Origin: Megachile rotundata
Lineage: Eukaryota > Arthropoda > Insecta > Hymenoptera > Megachilidae
Assembly: GCF_050947335.1 (NCBI RefSeq)
Contig: NW_027473584.1
Coordinates: 154,534-218,533, forward strand
Direction of reading: 5' to 3'
Length of the DNA: 64,000 bases
How positions within the stretch are numbered: position 1 is the stretch's first letter; each line of letters opens with the position of its first letter. The position numbers were made by a program, and so were the translations under genes. The notes beneath the pieces are model-generated. The model was not told where the DNA came from. It saw only the letters and a list, made by a program, of their open reading frames with translations, and searched no databases. Shown here one piece after another: positions 40,850 to 55,100 of the stretch.

Positions 40850-43100
40850 AAACCTGTTGCCTTCATTATTATCAATCTAACTCATATTATTAGCCATATT
40901 ATGCTTATATGATCGATAGAACGACAATTACTATACTTATTACTCTTGCTGTTATCTATCTAACTCATATTATTAGCCATATTATGCTTATATGATCGAT
41001 TGAACGAGGATTTCTGTACTTATTACTCTTATTATTACCAATCTAACTCATATTATTAGTCATATTATGCTTATATGATCGATAGAACGACAATTACTAT
41101 ACTCATTACTCTTATTATTATCAATCTAACTCATATTATTAGCCATATTATGCTTATACTATCGATAGAACGACAATTACTTTACTTGTTACTCTTACTA
41201 TTATCAATCTAACTCATATTATTGGCCATATTATGCTTATATGATCGGTTGAACGAGGATTACTGTACTTATTACTCTTATTATTACCAATCTATCTCAT
41301 ATTATTAGCCATATTATGCTTATATTATCGATAGAACGACAATTACTATACTTGTTACTCTTATTATTATCAATCTAACTCATATTATTGGCCATATTAA
41401 GTGGATATGATCGATAGGACGACAATTACTATACCCATTACTCTTATTATTATCAATCTAACTCATATTATTAGCCATATTAAGCTTATATGATCGATAG
41501 AACGACAATTACGATACTTATTACTCTTATTATTATCAATCTAACTCATATTATTAGCCATATTATGCTTATATGATCGATAGAACGACAATTACTATAC
41601 TTATTACTCTTATTAATATCAATCTAACTCATATTATTGGCCATATTATGCTTATATGATCGATTGAACGATAATTACTATACTTGTTACTCTCATTATT
41701 ATCAACCTAACTCATATTATTAGCCATATAATGCTTATATGATCGATAGAACGACAATTGCTATACTTGTTACTCTTATTATTATCAATCTAACTCATAT
41801 TATTAGCCATATTATGCTTATACTATCGATAGAACGACAATTACTTTACTTGTTACTCTTACTATTATCAATCTAACTCATATTATTGGCCATATTATGC
41901 TTATATGATCGATTGAACGAGGATTACTGTACTTATTACACTTATTATTACCAATCTAACTCATATTATTAGCCATATTATGCTTATATTATCGATAGAA
42001 CGACAATTACTATACATGTTACTCTTATTATTATCAATCTTACTCATATTATTAGCCATATTATGCTTATATGATCGATTGAACGACAATTTCTAAACCT
42101 GTTGCCTTCATTATTATCAATCTAACTCATATTATTAGCCATATTATGCTTATATGATCGATAGAACGACAATTACTATACTTATTACTCTTGCTGTTAT
42201 CTATCTAACTCATATTATTAGCCATATTATGCTTATATGATCGATTGAACGAGGATTTCTGTACTTATTACTCTTATTATTACCAATCTAACTCATATTA
42301 TTAGTCATATTATGCTTATATGATCGATAGAACGACAATTACTATACTCATTACTCTTATTATTATCAATCTAACTCATATTATTAGCCATATTATGCTT
42401 ATACTATCGATAGAACGACAATTACTTTACTTGTTACTCTTACTATTATCAATCTAACTCATATTATTGGCCATATTATGCTTATATGATCGGTTGAACG
42501 AGGATTACTGTACTTATTACTCTTATTATTACCAATCTATCTCATATTATTAGCCATATTATGCTTATATTATCGATAGAACGACAATTACTATACTTGT
42601 TACTCTTATTATTATCAATCTAACTCATATTATTGGCCATATTAAGTGGATATGATCGATAGGACGACAATTACTATACCCATTACTCTTATTATTATCA
42701 ATCTAACTCATATTATTAGCCATATTAAGCTTATATGATCGATAGAACGACAATTACGATACTTATTACTCTTATTATTATCAATCTAACTCATATTATT
42801 AGCCATATTATGCTTATATGATCGATAGAACGACAATTACTATACTTATTACTCTTATTAATATCAATCTAACTCATATTATTGGCCATATTATGCTTAT
42901 ATGATCGATTGAACGATAATTACTATACTTGTTACTCTCATTATTATCAACCTAACTCATATTATTAGCCATATAATGCTTATATGATCGATAGAACGAC
43001 AATTGCTATACTTGTTACTCTTATTATTATCAATCTAACTCATATTATTAGCCATATTATGCTTATACTATCGATAGAACGACAATTAGTTTACTTGTTA
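40850..43100 (+). repeat. 15-monomer tandem HOR
   Basis: Two adjacent copies of a 1245-bp unit (15 monomers) are marked by CCTGTTGCC at 40853 and 42098 and by TTAAGTGG at 41399 and 42644. The copies look identical over most of their length until the second departs near 43.09 kb (ACAATTAG instead of ACAATTAC). Just upstream, CCTGTTGCC also occurs at 40687, two monomers earlier. Confidence 0.8.
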
Positions 43101-46100
43101 CTCTTACTATTATCAATCTAACGCATATTATTGGCCATATTATGCTTATATGATCGATTGAACGATGATTACCGTACTTATTACTCTTATTATTACCAAT
43201 CTAACTCATATTATTAGCCACATTATGCTTATCTTATCGATAGAACGACAATTACTATACTTGTTACTCTTATTATTACCAATCTAACTCATATTATTAG
43301 CCATATTATGCTTAAATTATCGATAGAACGACAATTACTGTACTTGTTACTCTTATTATTATCAATCTAACTCATATTATTAGCCATATTATGCTTATAT
43401 GATCGATTGAACGACAATTACTATACTTGTTACTCTCATTATTATCGATCTAACTCATATTATTAGCCATATAATGCTTATATGATCGATAGAATGACAA
43501 TTACTATACTTATTACTCCTACTTTTATGAATCTAAATCATATTATTAGCCATATTATGCTTATATGATCGATTGAACGAAGACTACTGTACTTATTACT
43601 CTTATTATTATCAATCTAACTGATATTATTTGCCATATTATGCTTATATGATCGATAGAACGACAATTACTATACTTATTACTCTTATTATTACCAATCT
43701 AACTCATATTATTAGCCATATTATGCTTATATTATCGATAGAACGACAATTACTATACTTGTTACTCTCATTATTATCAATCAGACTCATATTATTAGCC
43801 ATATAATGCTTATATGATCGATAGAACGACAATTACTTTACTTGTTACTCTTACTATTATCAATCTAACTCATATTATTGGCCATATTATGCTTATATGA
43901 TCGGTTGAACGAGGATTTACTGTACTTATTACTCTTATTATTACCAATCTATCTCATATTATTAGCCCATATTATGCTTATATTATCGATAGAACGACAA
44001 TTACTATACTTGTTACTCTTATTATTATCAATCTAACTCATATTATTGGCCATATTAAGTGGATATGATCGATAGGACGACAATTACTATACCCATTACT
44101 CTTATTATTATCAATCTAACTCATATTATTAGCCATATTAAGCTTATATGATCGATAGAACGACAATTACGATACTTATTACTCTTATTATTATCAATCT
44201 AACTCATATTATTAGCCATATTATGCTTATATGATCGATAGAACGACAATTACTATACTTATTACTCTTATTAATATCAATCTAACTCATATTATTAGCC
44301 AATATTATGCTTATATGATCGATTGAACGACAATTTCTATACTTGTTACTCTCATTATTATCAATCTAACTCATATTATTAGCCATATTATGCTTATATG
44401 ATCGATAGAACGACAATTACTATACTCATTACTCTTATTATTATCAATCTAACTCATATTATTAGCCATATTATGCTTATACTATCGATAGAACGACAAT
44501 TACTTTACTTGTTACTCTTACTATTATCAATCTAACTCATATTATTGGCCATATTATGCTTATATGATCGATTTGAACGAGGATTACTGTACTTATTACT
44601 CTTATTATTACCAATCTAACTCATATTATTAGCCCATATTATGCTTATATTATCGATAGAACGACAATTACTATACTTGTTACTCTTATTATTATCAATC
44701 TTACTCATATTATTAGCCATATTATGCTTATATGATCGATTTGAACGACAATTTCTAAACCTGTTACTTTCATTATTATCAATCTAACTCATATTATTAG
44801 CCATATTATGCTTATATGATCGATAGAACGACAATTACTATACTTATTACTCTTGCTGTTATCTATCTAACTCATATTATTAGCCATATTATGCTTATAT
44901 GATCGATTGAACGAGGATTACTGTACTTATTACTCTTATTATTACCAATCTAACTCATATTATTAGTCATATTATGCTTATATGATCGATAGAACGACAA
45001 TTACTATACTCATTACTCTTATTATTATCAATCTAACTCATATTATTAGCCATATTATGCTTATACTATCGATAGAACGACAATTACTTTACTTGTTACT
45101 CTTACTATTATCAATCTAACTCATATTATTGGCCATATTATGCTTATATGATCGGTTTGAACGAGGATTACTGTACTTATTACTCTTATTATTACCAATC
45201 TATCTCATATTATTAGCCATATTATGCTTATATTATCGATGGAACGACAATTACTATACTTGTTACTCTTATTATTATCAATCTAACTCATATTATTGGC
45301 CATATTAAGTGGATATGATCGATAGGACGACAATTACTATACCCATTACTCTTATTATATCAATCTAACTCATATTATTAGCCATATTAAGCTTATATGA
45401 TCGATAGAACGACAATTACGATACTTATTACTCTTATTATTATCAATCTAACTCATATTATTAGCCCATATTATGGCTTATATGATCGATAGAACGACAA
45501 TTACTATACTTATTACTCTTATTAATATCAATCCTAACTCCATATATATTAGCCATATTATGCTTAAATTATCGATAGAACGACAATTACTGTACTTGTT
45601 ACTCTTATTATTATCAATCTAACTCATATTACTAGCCATATTATGCTTATATGATCGATTGAGCGACAATTCCTATACTTGTTACTCTCATTATTATCAA
45701 TCTAACACATATTATTAGCCATATTATGCTTATATGATCGATAGAACGACAATTTCTATACTTATTACTCTTATTATTATCAATCTAACTCATATTATTA
45801 GCCATATTATGCTTATATGATCGAATTGAACGACAATTACTATACTTGTTACTCCTCATTATTATCGATCTAACTCATATTATTAGCCATATAATGCTTA
45901 TATGATCGATAGAATGACAATTACTATACTTATTACTCCTACTTTTATGAATCTAAATCATATTATTAGCCATATTATGCTTATATGATCGATTGAACGA
46001 AGATTACTGTACTTATTACTCTTATTATTATCAATCTAACTCATATTATTAGCCATATTATGCTTATATTATCGATAGAACGACAATTACTATACTTGTT

Positions 46101-48490
46101 ACTCTTATTATTATCAATCTAACTCATATTATTGGCCATATTATGTGGATATGATTGATAGGACGACAATTACTATACCCATTACTCTTATTATTATCAA
46201 TCTAACTCATATTATTAGCCATATTAAGCTTATATGATCGATAGAACGACAATTACAATACTTATTACTCTTATTATTATCAATCTAACTCATATTATTA
46301 GCCATATTATGCTTATATGATCGATGGAACGACAATTACTATACTTATTACTCTAATTAATATCAATCTAACTCATTTTATTGGCCATATTATGTGGATA
46401 TGATCGATAGGACGACAATTACTATACTCATTACTCTTATTATTATCAATCTAACTCATATATTAGCCATATTATGCTTATATGATCGATTGAACGACAA
46501 TTACTATACTTGTTACTCTCATTATTATCAATCTAACTCATATTATTAGCCATATAATGCTTATATGATCGATAGAATGACAATTACTATACTTATTACT
46601 CCTACTTTTATGAATCTAAATCATATTATTAGCCATATTATGCTTATATGATCGATTGAACGAAGATTACTGTCACTTATTACTCTTATTATTATCAATC
46701 TAACTCATATTATTGGCCATATTATGCTTATATGATCGATTCAACGAGGATTACTGTACTTATTACTCTTATTATTACCAATCTGACTCATATTATTAGC
46801 CATATTATGCTTATATTATCGATAGAACGACAATTACTATAATTGTTACTCCTTATTATTATCAATCTAACTCATATAATTAGCATATAATGCTTATATG
46901 TTCGATAGAACGACAATTGCTATACTTGTTACTCTTATTATTATCAATCTAACTCATATTATTAACCATATTATGCTTATATGATCGATTGAACGAAGAT
47001 TACTGTACTTATTACTCTTATTATTATCAATCTAACTCATATTATTAGCCATATTATGCTTATATGATCGACTGAACGACAATTTCTATACTTGTTACTC
47101 TCATTAATATCAATCAAACTCATATTATTAGCCATATTATGCTTATATGATCGATAGAACGAAGATTACTGTACTTATTACTCTTATTATTACCAATCTA
47201 ACTCATATTATTAGCCATATTATGCTTATATTATCGATAGAACGACAATTACTATACTTGTTACTCTTATTATTATCAATCTAACTCATATTATTAGCCA
47301 TATTATGCTTATATGATCGATTGAACGACAATTTCTATACTTGTTACTCTCATTATTATCAATCTAACTCATATTATTAGCCATATTATGCTTATATGAT
47401 CGATAGAACGACAATTACTATACTCATTACTCTTATTATTATCCATCTAACTCATATTATTAGCCATATTATGCTTATACTATCGATAGAACGACAATTA
47501 CTTTACTTGTTACTCTTACTATTATCAATCTAACTCATATTATTGGCCATATTATGCTTATATGATCGATTGAACGAGGATTACTGTACTTATTACTCTT
47601 ATTATTACCAATCTAACTCATATTATTAGCCATATTATGCTTATATTATCGATAGAACGACAATTACTATACTTGTTACTCTTATTATTATCAATCTTAC
47701 TCATATTATTAGCCATATTATGCTTATATGATCGATTGAACGACAATATCTAAACCTGTTACTTTCATTATTATCAATCTAACTCATATTATTAGCCATA
47801 TTATGCTTATATGATCGATAGAACGACAATTACTATACTTATTACTCTTATTAATATCAATCTAACTCATATTATTGGCCATATTATGTGTATATGATCG
47901 ATAGGACGACAATTACTATACTCATTACTCTTATTATTATCAATCTAACTCATATTATTAGCCATATTATGCTTATACTATCGATAGAACGACAATTACT
48001 TTACTTGTTACTCTTACTATTATCAATCTAACTCATATTATTGGCCATATTATGCCTATATGATCGATTGAACGAGGATTACTGTACTTATTACTCTTAT
48101 TATTACCAATCTAACTCATATTATTAGCCATATTATGCTTATATTATCGATAGAACGACAATTACTATACTCATTACTCTTATTATCATCAATCTAACTC
48201 ATATTATTAGCCATATTATGCTTATATGATCGATTGAACGACAATTACTATACTTGTTACTCTCATTATTATCAATCTAACTCATATTATTAGCCATATA
48301 ATGCTTATATGATCGATAGAATGACAATTACTATACTTATTACTCCTACTTTTATGAATCTAAATCATATTATTAGCCATATTATGCTTATATGATCAAT
48401 TGAACGAAGATTACTGTACTTATTACTCTTATTATTATCAATCTAACTCATATTATTTGCCATATTATGCTTATATGATCGATAGAACGA
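41980..48490 (+). repeat. 6.5-kb segment repeated at 55.1-61.8 kb
   Basis: The order of variants is shared with 55.1-61.77 kb. Paired markers are TTAAGTGG at 42644 and 55771 (158 monomers once the indel patch is allowed for), at 44057 and 57348 (160), and at 45307 and 58593 (160), and the CAATATCTAAACC monomer at 47744 and 61024 (160 exactly). The change from 158 to 160 reflects two extra monomers near 56.94-57.1 kb in the second copy. Substitution differences between the copies are few. Indel differences are many and confined to 43.9-46.9 kb. Confidence 0.8.
43910..46890. other. Indel-dense patch inside the array
   Basis: About 16 small length changes break the 83-bp register here, net +13 bases. 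Insertions are GGATTTAC (43915), AGCCCAT (43964, 44631, 45464), AGCCAAT (44297), GATTTGAACG (44570, 44738), GGTTTGAACG (45152), ATGGCTT (45475), three bases around AATCCTAACTCCATATATATT (45530-45550), CGAATTG (45823), CTCCTC (45854), TGTCACTT (46673) and CTCCTT (46850). Losses are TTATTATATC (45351), CATATATTAG (46459) and TTAGCATA (46884). Most are homopolymer gains. The near-identical segment at 57.2-60.2 kb has none, and the other 61 kb hold only six single-base length changes. Local consensus error is the likeliest reading; a genuinely decaying block is the alternative. Confidence 0.85.
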
Positions 48491-50120
48491 CAATTACTAT
48501 ACTTATTACTCTTATTATTACCAATCTAACTCATATTATTAGCCATATTATGCTTATATTATCGATAGAACGACAATTACTATACTTGTTACTCTTATTA
48601 TTATCAATCTAACTCATATTATTAACCATATTATGCTTATATGATCGATTGAACGAAGATTACTGTACTTATTACTCTTATTATTATCAATCTAACTCAT
48701 ATTATTAGCCATATTATGCTTATATGATCGACTGAACGACAATTTCTATACTTGTTACTCTCATTAATATCAATCAAACTCATATTATTAGCCATATTAT
48801 GCTTATATGATCGATAGAACGAAGATTACTGTACTTATTACTCTTATTATTATCAATCTAACTCATATTATTAGCCATATTATGCTTATATGATCGATTG
48901 ATCGACAACTTCTATACTTGTTACTCTCATTATTATCAATCAAACTCATATTATTAGCCATATTATGCTTATATGATCGATAGAACGACAATTACTATAC
49001 TTGTTACTCGTATTATTATCAATCTAACTCATATTATCGGCCATATTATGCTTGTATGATCGATTCAACGAGGATTACTGTACTTATTACTCTTATTATT
49101 ACCAATCTGTCTCATATTATTAGCCATATTATGCTTATATTATCGATAGAACGACAATTACTATAATTGTTACTCTTATTATTATCAATCTAACTCACAT
49201 TATTAGCCATATAATGCTTATATGTTCGATAGAACGACAATTGCTATACTTGTTACTCTTATTATTATCAATCTAACTCATATTATTAACCATATTATGC
49301 TTATATGATCGATTGAACGAAGATTACTGTACTTATTACTCTTATTATTATCAATCTAACTCATATTATTAGCCATATTATGCTTATATGATCGACTGAA
49401 CGACAATTTCTATACTTGTTGCTCTCATTAATATCAATCAAACTCATATTATTAGCCATATTATGCTTATATGATCGATAGAACGAAGATTACTGTACTT
49501 ATTACTCTTATTATTACCAATCTAACTCATATTATTAGCCATATTATGCTTATATTATCGATAGAACGACAATTACTATACTCATTACTCTTATTATTAT
49601 CAATCTAACTCATATTATTAGCCATATTATGCTTATACTATCGATAGAACGACAATTACTTTACTTGTTACTCTTACTATTATCAACCTAACTCATATTA
49701 TTGGCCATATTATGCTTATATGATCGATTGAACGAGGATTACTGTACTTATTACACTTATTATTACCAATCTAACTCATATTATTAGCCATATTATGCTT
49801 ATATTATCGATAGAACGACAATTACTATACATGTTACTCTTATTATTATCAATCTTACTCATATTATTAGCCATATTATGCTTATATGATCGATTGAACG
49901 ACAATTTCTAAACCTGTTGCCTTCATTATTATCAATCTAACTCATATTATTAGCCATATTATGCTTATATGATCGATAGAACGACAATTACTATACTTAT
50001 TACTCTTGCTGTTATCTATCTAACTCATATTATTAGCCATATTATGCTTATATGATCGATTGAACGAGGATTTCTGTACTTATTACTCTTATTATTACCA
50101 ATCTAACTCATATTATTAGC
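47050..50120 (+). repeat. 37-monomer HOR unit, copy 1
   Basis: This 3071-bp block (37 monomers) carries GATCGACTG (47071), CAATATCTAAACC (47744), GTGTATATGATCG (near 47890), ATGCCTATATG, TTATCATCAATC, CCTACTTTTATGAATC, GATCAATTGAACG (near 48396), AATCAAACTC, CCAATCTGTCTC (49102) and CCTGTTGCC. All except the last few monomers recur at +3071 bp. Confidence 0.82.
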
Positions 50121-53040
50121 CATATTATGCTTATATGATCGACTGAACGACAATTTCTATACTTGTTACTCTCATTAATATCAATCAAACTCATATTATT
50201 AGCCATATTATGCTTATATGATCGATAGAACGAAGATTACTGTACTTATTACTCTTATTATTACCAATCTAACTCATATTATTAGCCATATTATGCTTAT
50301 ATTATCGATAGAACGACAATTACTATACTTGTTACTCTTATTATTATCAATCTAACTCATATTATTAGCCATATTATGCTTATATGATCGATTGAACGAC
50401 AATTTCTATACTTGTTACTCTCATTATTATCAATCTAACTCATATTATTAGCCATATTATGCTTATATGATCGATAGAACGACAATTACTATACTCATTA
50501 CTCTTATTATTATCCATCTAACTCATATTATTAGCCATATTATGCTTATACTATCGATAGAACGACAATTACTTTACTTGTTACTCTTACTATTATCAAT
50601 CTAACTCATATTATTGGCCATATTATGCTTATATGATCGATTGAACGAGGATTACTGTACTTATTACTCTTATTATTACCAATCTAACTCATATTATTAG
50701 CCATATTATGCTTATATTATCGATAGAACGACAATTACTATACTTGTTACTCTTATTATTATCAATCTTACTCATATTATTAGCCATATTATGCTTATAT
50801 GATCGATTGAACGACAATATCTAAACCTGTTACTTTCATTATTATCAATCTAACTCATATTATTAGCCATATTATGCTTATATGATCGATAGAACGACAA
50901 TTACTATACTTATTACTCTTATTAATATCAATCTAACTCATATTATTGGCCATATTATGTGTATATGATCGATAGGACGACAATTACTATACTCATTACT
51001 CTTATTATTATCAATCTAACTCATATTATTAGCCATATTATGCTTATACTATCGATAGAACGACAATTACTTTACTTGTTACTCTTACTATTATCAATCT
51101 AACTCATATTATTGGCCATATTATGCCTATATGATCGATTGAACGAGGATTACTGTACTTATTACTCTTATTATTACCAATCTAACTCATATTATTAGCC
51201 ATATTATGCTTATATTATCGATAGAACGACAATTACTATACTCATTACTCTTATTATCATCAATCTAACTCATATTATTAGCCATATTATGCTTATATGA
51301 TCGATTGAACGACAATTACTATACTTGTTACTCTCATTATTATCAATCTAACTCATATTATTAGCCATATAATGCTTATATGATCGATAGAATGACAATT
51401 ACTATACTTATTACTCCTACTTTTATGAATCTAAATCATATTATTAGCCATATTATGCTTATATGATCAATTGAACGAAGATTACTGTACTTATTACTCT
51501 TATTATTATCAATCTAACTCATATTATTTGCCATATTATGCTTATATGATCGATAGAACGACAATTACTATACTTATTACTCTTATTATTACCAATCTAA
51601 CTCATATTATTAGCCATATTATGCTTATATTATCGATAGAACGACAATTACTATACTTGTTACTCTTATTATTATCAATCTAACTCATATTATTAACCAT
51701 ATTATGCTTATATGATCGATTGAACGAAGATTACTGTACTTATTACTCTTATTATTATCAATCTAACTCATATTATTAGCCATATTATGCTTATATGATC
51801 GACTGAACGACAATTTCTATACTTGTTACTCTCATTAATATCAATCAAACTCATATTATTAGCCATATTATGCTTATATGATCGATAGAACGAAGATTAC
51901 TGTACTTATTACTCTTATTATTATCAATCTAACTCATATTATTAGCCATATTATGCTTATATGATCGATTGATCGACAACTTCTATACTTGTTACTCTCA
52001 TTATTATCAATCAAACTCATATTATTAGCCATATTATGCTTATATGATCGATAGAACGACAATTACTATACTTGTTACTCGTATTATTATCAATCTAACT
52101 CATATTATCGGCCATATTATGCTTGTATGATCGATTCAACGAGGATTACTGTACTTATTACTCTTATTATTACCAATCTGTCTCATATTATTAGCCATAT
52201 TATGCTTATATTATCGATAGAACGACAATTACTATAATTGTTACTCTTATTATTATCAATCTAACTCACATTATTAGCCATATAATGCTTATATGTTCGA
52301 TAGAACGACAATTGCTATACTTGTTACTCTTATTATTATCAATCTAACTCATATTATTAACCATATTATGCTTATATGATCGATTGAACGAAGATTACTG
52401 TACTTATTACTCTTATTATTATCAATCTAACTCATATTATTAGCCATATTATGCTTATATGATCGACTGAACGACAATTTCTATACTTGTTGCTCTCATT
52501 AATATCAATCAAACTCATATTATTAGCCATATTATGCTTATATGATCGATAGAACGAAGATTACTGTACTTATTACTCTTATTATTACCAATCTAACTCA
52601 TATTATTAGCCATATTATGCTTATATTATCGATAGAACGACAATTACTATACTCATTACTCTTATTATTATCAATCTAACTCATATTATTAGCCATATTA
52701 TGCTTATACTATCGATAGAACGACAATTACTTTACTTGTTACTCTTACTATTATCAACCTAACTCATATTATTGGCCATATTATGCTTATATGATCGATT
52801 GAACGAGGATTACTGTACTTATTACACTTATTATTACCAATCTAACTCATATTATTAGCCATATTATGCTTATACTATCGATAGAACGACAATTACTTTA
52901 CTTGTTACTCTTACTATTATCAACCTAACTCATATTATTGGCCATATTATGCTTATATGATCGATTGAACGAGGATTACTGTACTTATTACACTTATTAT
53001 TACCAATCTAACTCATATTATTAGCCATATTATGCTTATA
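50120..53040 (+). repeat. 37-monomer HOR unit, copy 2 (altered right end)
   Basis: The order repeats copy 1 at exactly +3071 bp: GATCGACTG at 50142, CAATATCTAAACC at 50815, CCAATCTGTCTC at 52173. Near 52,870 the copy departs: a two-monomer module (TATACTATCGATAG with ATCAACC and TTGGCC, then AGGATTAC with TTACAC) is doubled, and the sequence then jumps to the CAATATC monomer at 53056 instead of finishing the unit. Confidence 0.8.
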
Positions 53041-55100
53041 TGATCGATTGAACGACAATATCTAAACCTGTTACTTTCATTATTATCAATCTAACTCATA
53101 TTATTAGCCATATTATGCTTATATGATCGATAGAACGACAATTACTATACTTATTACTCTTATTAATATCAATCTAACTCATATTATTGGCCATATTATG
53201 TGTATATGATCGATAGGACGACAATTACTATACTCATTACTCTTATTATTATCAATCTAACTCATATTATTAGCCATATTATGCTTATACTATCGATAGA
53301 ACGACAATTACTTTACTTGTTACTCTTACTATTATCAATCTAACTCATATTATTGGCCATATTATGCCTATATGATCGATTGAACGAGGATTACTGTACT
53401 TATTACTCTTATTATTACCAATCTAACTCATATTATTAGCCATATTATGCTTATATTATCGATAGAACGACAATTACTATACTCATTACTCTTATTATCA
53501 TCAATCTAACTCATATTATTAGCCATATTATGCTTATATGATCGATTGAACGACAATTACTATACTTGTTACTCTCATTATTATCAATCTAACTCATATT
53601 ATTAGCCATATAATGCTTATATGATCGATAGAATGACAATTACTATACTTATTACTCCTACTTTTATGAATCTAAATCATATTATTAGCCATATTATGCT
53701 TATATGATCAATTGAACGAAGATTACTGTACTTATTACTCTTATTATTATCAATCTAACTCATATTATTTGCCATATTATGCTTATATGATCGATAGAAC
53801 GACAATTACTATACTTATTACTCTTATTATTACCAATCTAACTCATATTATTAGCCATATTATGCTTATATTATCGATAGAACGACAATTACTATACTTG
53901 TTACTCTTATTATTATCAATCTAACTCATATTATTAACCATATTATGCTTATATGATCGATTGAACGAAGATTACTGTACTTATTACTCTTATTATTATC
54001 AATCTAACTCATATTATTAGCCATATTATGCTTATATGATCGACTGAACGACAATTTCTATACTTGTTACTCTCATTAATATCAATCAAACTCATATTAT
54101 TAGCCATATTATGCTTATATGATCGATAGAACGAAGATTACTGTACTTATTACTCTTATTATTATCAATCTAACTCATATTATTAGCCATATTATGCTTA
54201 TATGATCGATTGATCGACAACTTCTATACTTGTTACTCTCATTATTATCAATCAAACTCATATTATTAGCCATATTATGCTTATATGATCGATAGAACGA
54301 CAATTACTATACTTGTTACTCGTATTATTATCAATCTAACTCATATTATCGGCCATATTATGCTTGTATGATCGATTCAACGAGGATTACTGTACTTATT
54401 ACTCTTATTATTACCAATCTGTCTCATATTATTAGCCATATTATGCTTATATTATCGATAGAACGACAATTACTATAATTGTTACTCTTATTATTATCAA
54501 TCTAACTCACATTATTAGCCATATAATGCTTATATGTTCGATAGAACGACAATTGCTATACTTGTTACTCTTATTATTATCAATCTAACTCATATTATTA
54601 ACCATATTATGCTTATATGATCGATTGAACGAAGATTACTGTACTTATTACTCTTATTATTATCAATCTAACTCATATTATTAGCCATATTATGCTTATA
54701 TGATCGACTGAACGACAATTTCTATACTTGTTGCTCTCATTAATATCAATCAAACTCATATTATTAGCCATATTATGCTTATATGATCGATAGAACGAAG
54801 ATTACTGTACTTATTACTCTTATTATTACCAATCTAACTCATATTATTAGCCATATTATGCTTATATTATCGATAGAACGACAATTACTATACTCATTAC
54901 TCTTATTATTATCAATCTAACTCATATTATTAGCCATATTATGCTTATACTATCGATAGAACGACAATTACTTTACTTGTTACTCTTACTATTATCAACC
55001 TAACTCATATTATTGGCCATATTATGCTTATATGATCGATTGAACGAGGATTACTGTACTTATTACACTTATTATTACCAATCTAACTCATATTATTAGC
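53040..55100 (+). repeat. Truncated (27-monomer spacing) copy 3 of the same HOR
   Basis: CAATATCTAAACC lies at 53056 and CCAATCTGTCTC at 54414, each 2241 bp (27 monomers) after its partner in copy 2. The unit is therefore missing the ten monomers that open copies 1 and 2. It runs on through the right end seen in copy 1 and then into the duplicated 55.1-61.8-kb segment. Confidence 0.8.

Noticed and set aside
43910..46890. The indel patch as a diverged, older satellite subfamily
   Set aside because: Not favoured, because substitutions relative to the 57.2-60.2-kb copy are very few while indels are many. Ageing would add substitutions as well as indels.
48400..48612. 70-codon open reading frame, with identical copies at 51471 and 53712 and near copies at 29215, 39811, 56700, 59937 and 63091
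   Set aside because: These read straight through satellite monomers. Since 83 is not a multiple of three, each successive monomer is read in another frame, and a run without stops arises only where a few variants coincide. The copies are spaced by whole monomers (37, 27, 36, 39, 38) because the HOR is duplicated. The Tyr- and Ile/Leu-rich products reflect the A/T-rich repeat, and no domain or start signal is present.
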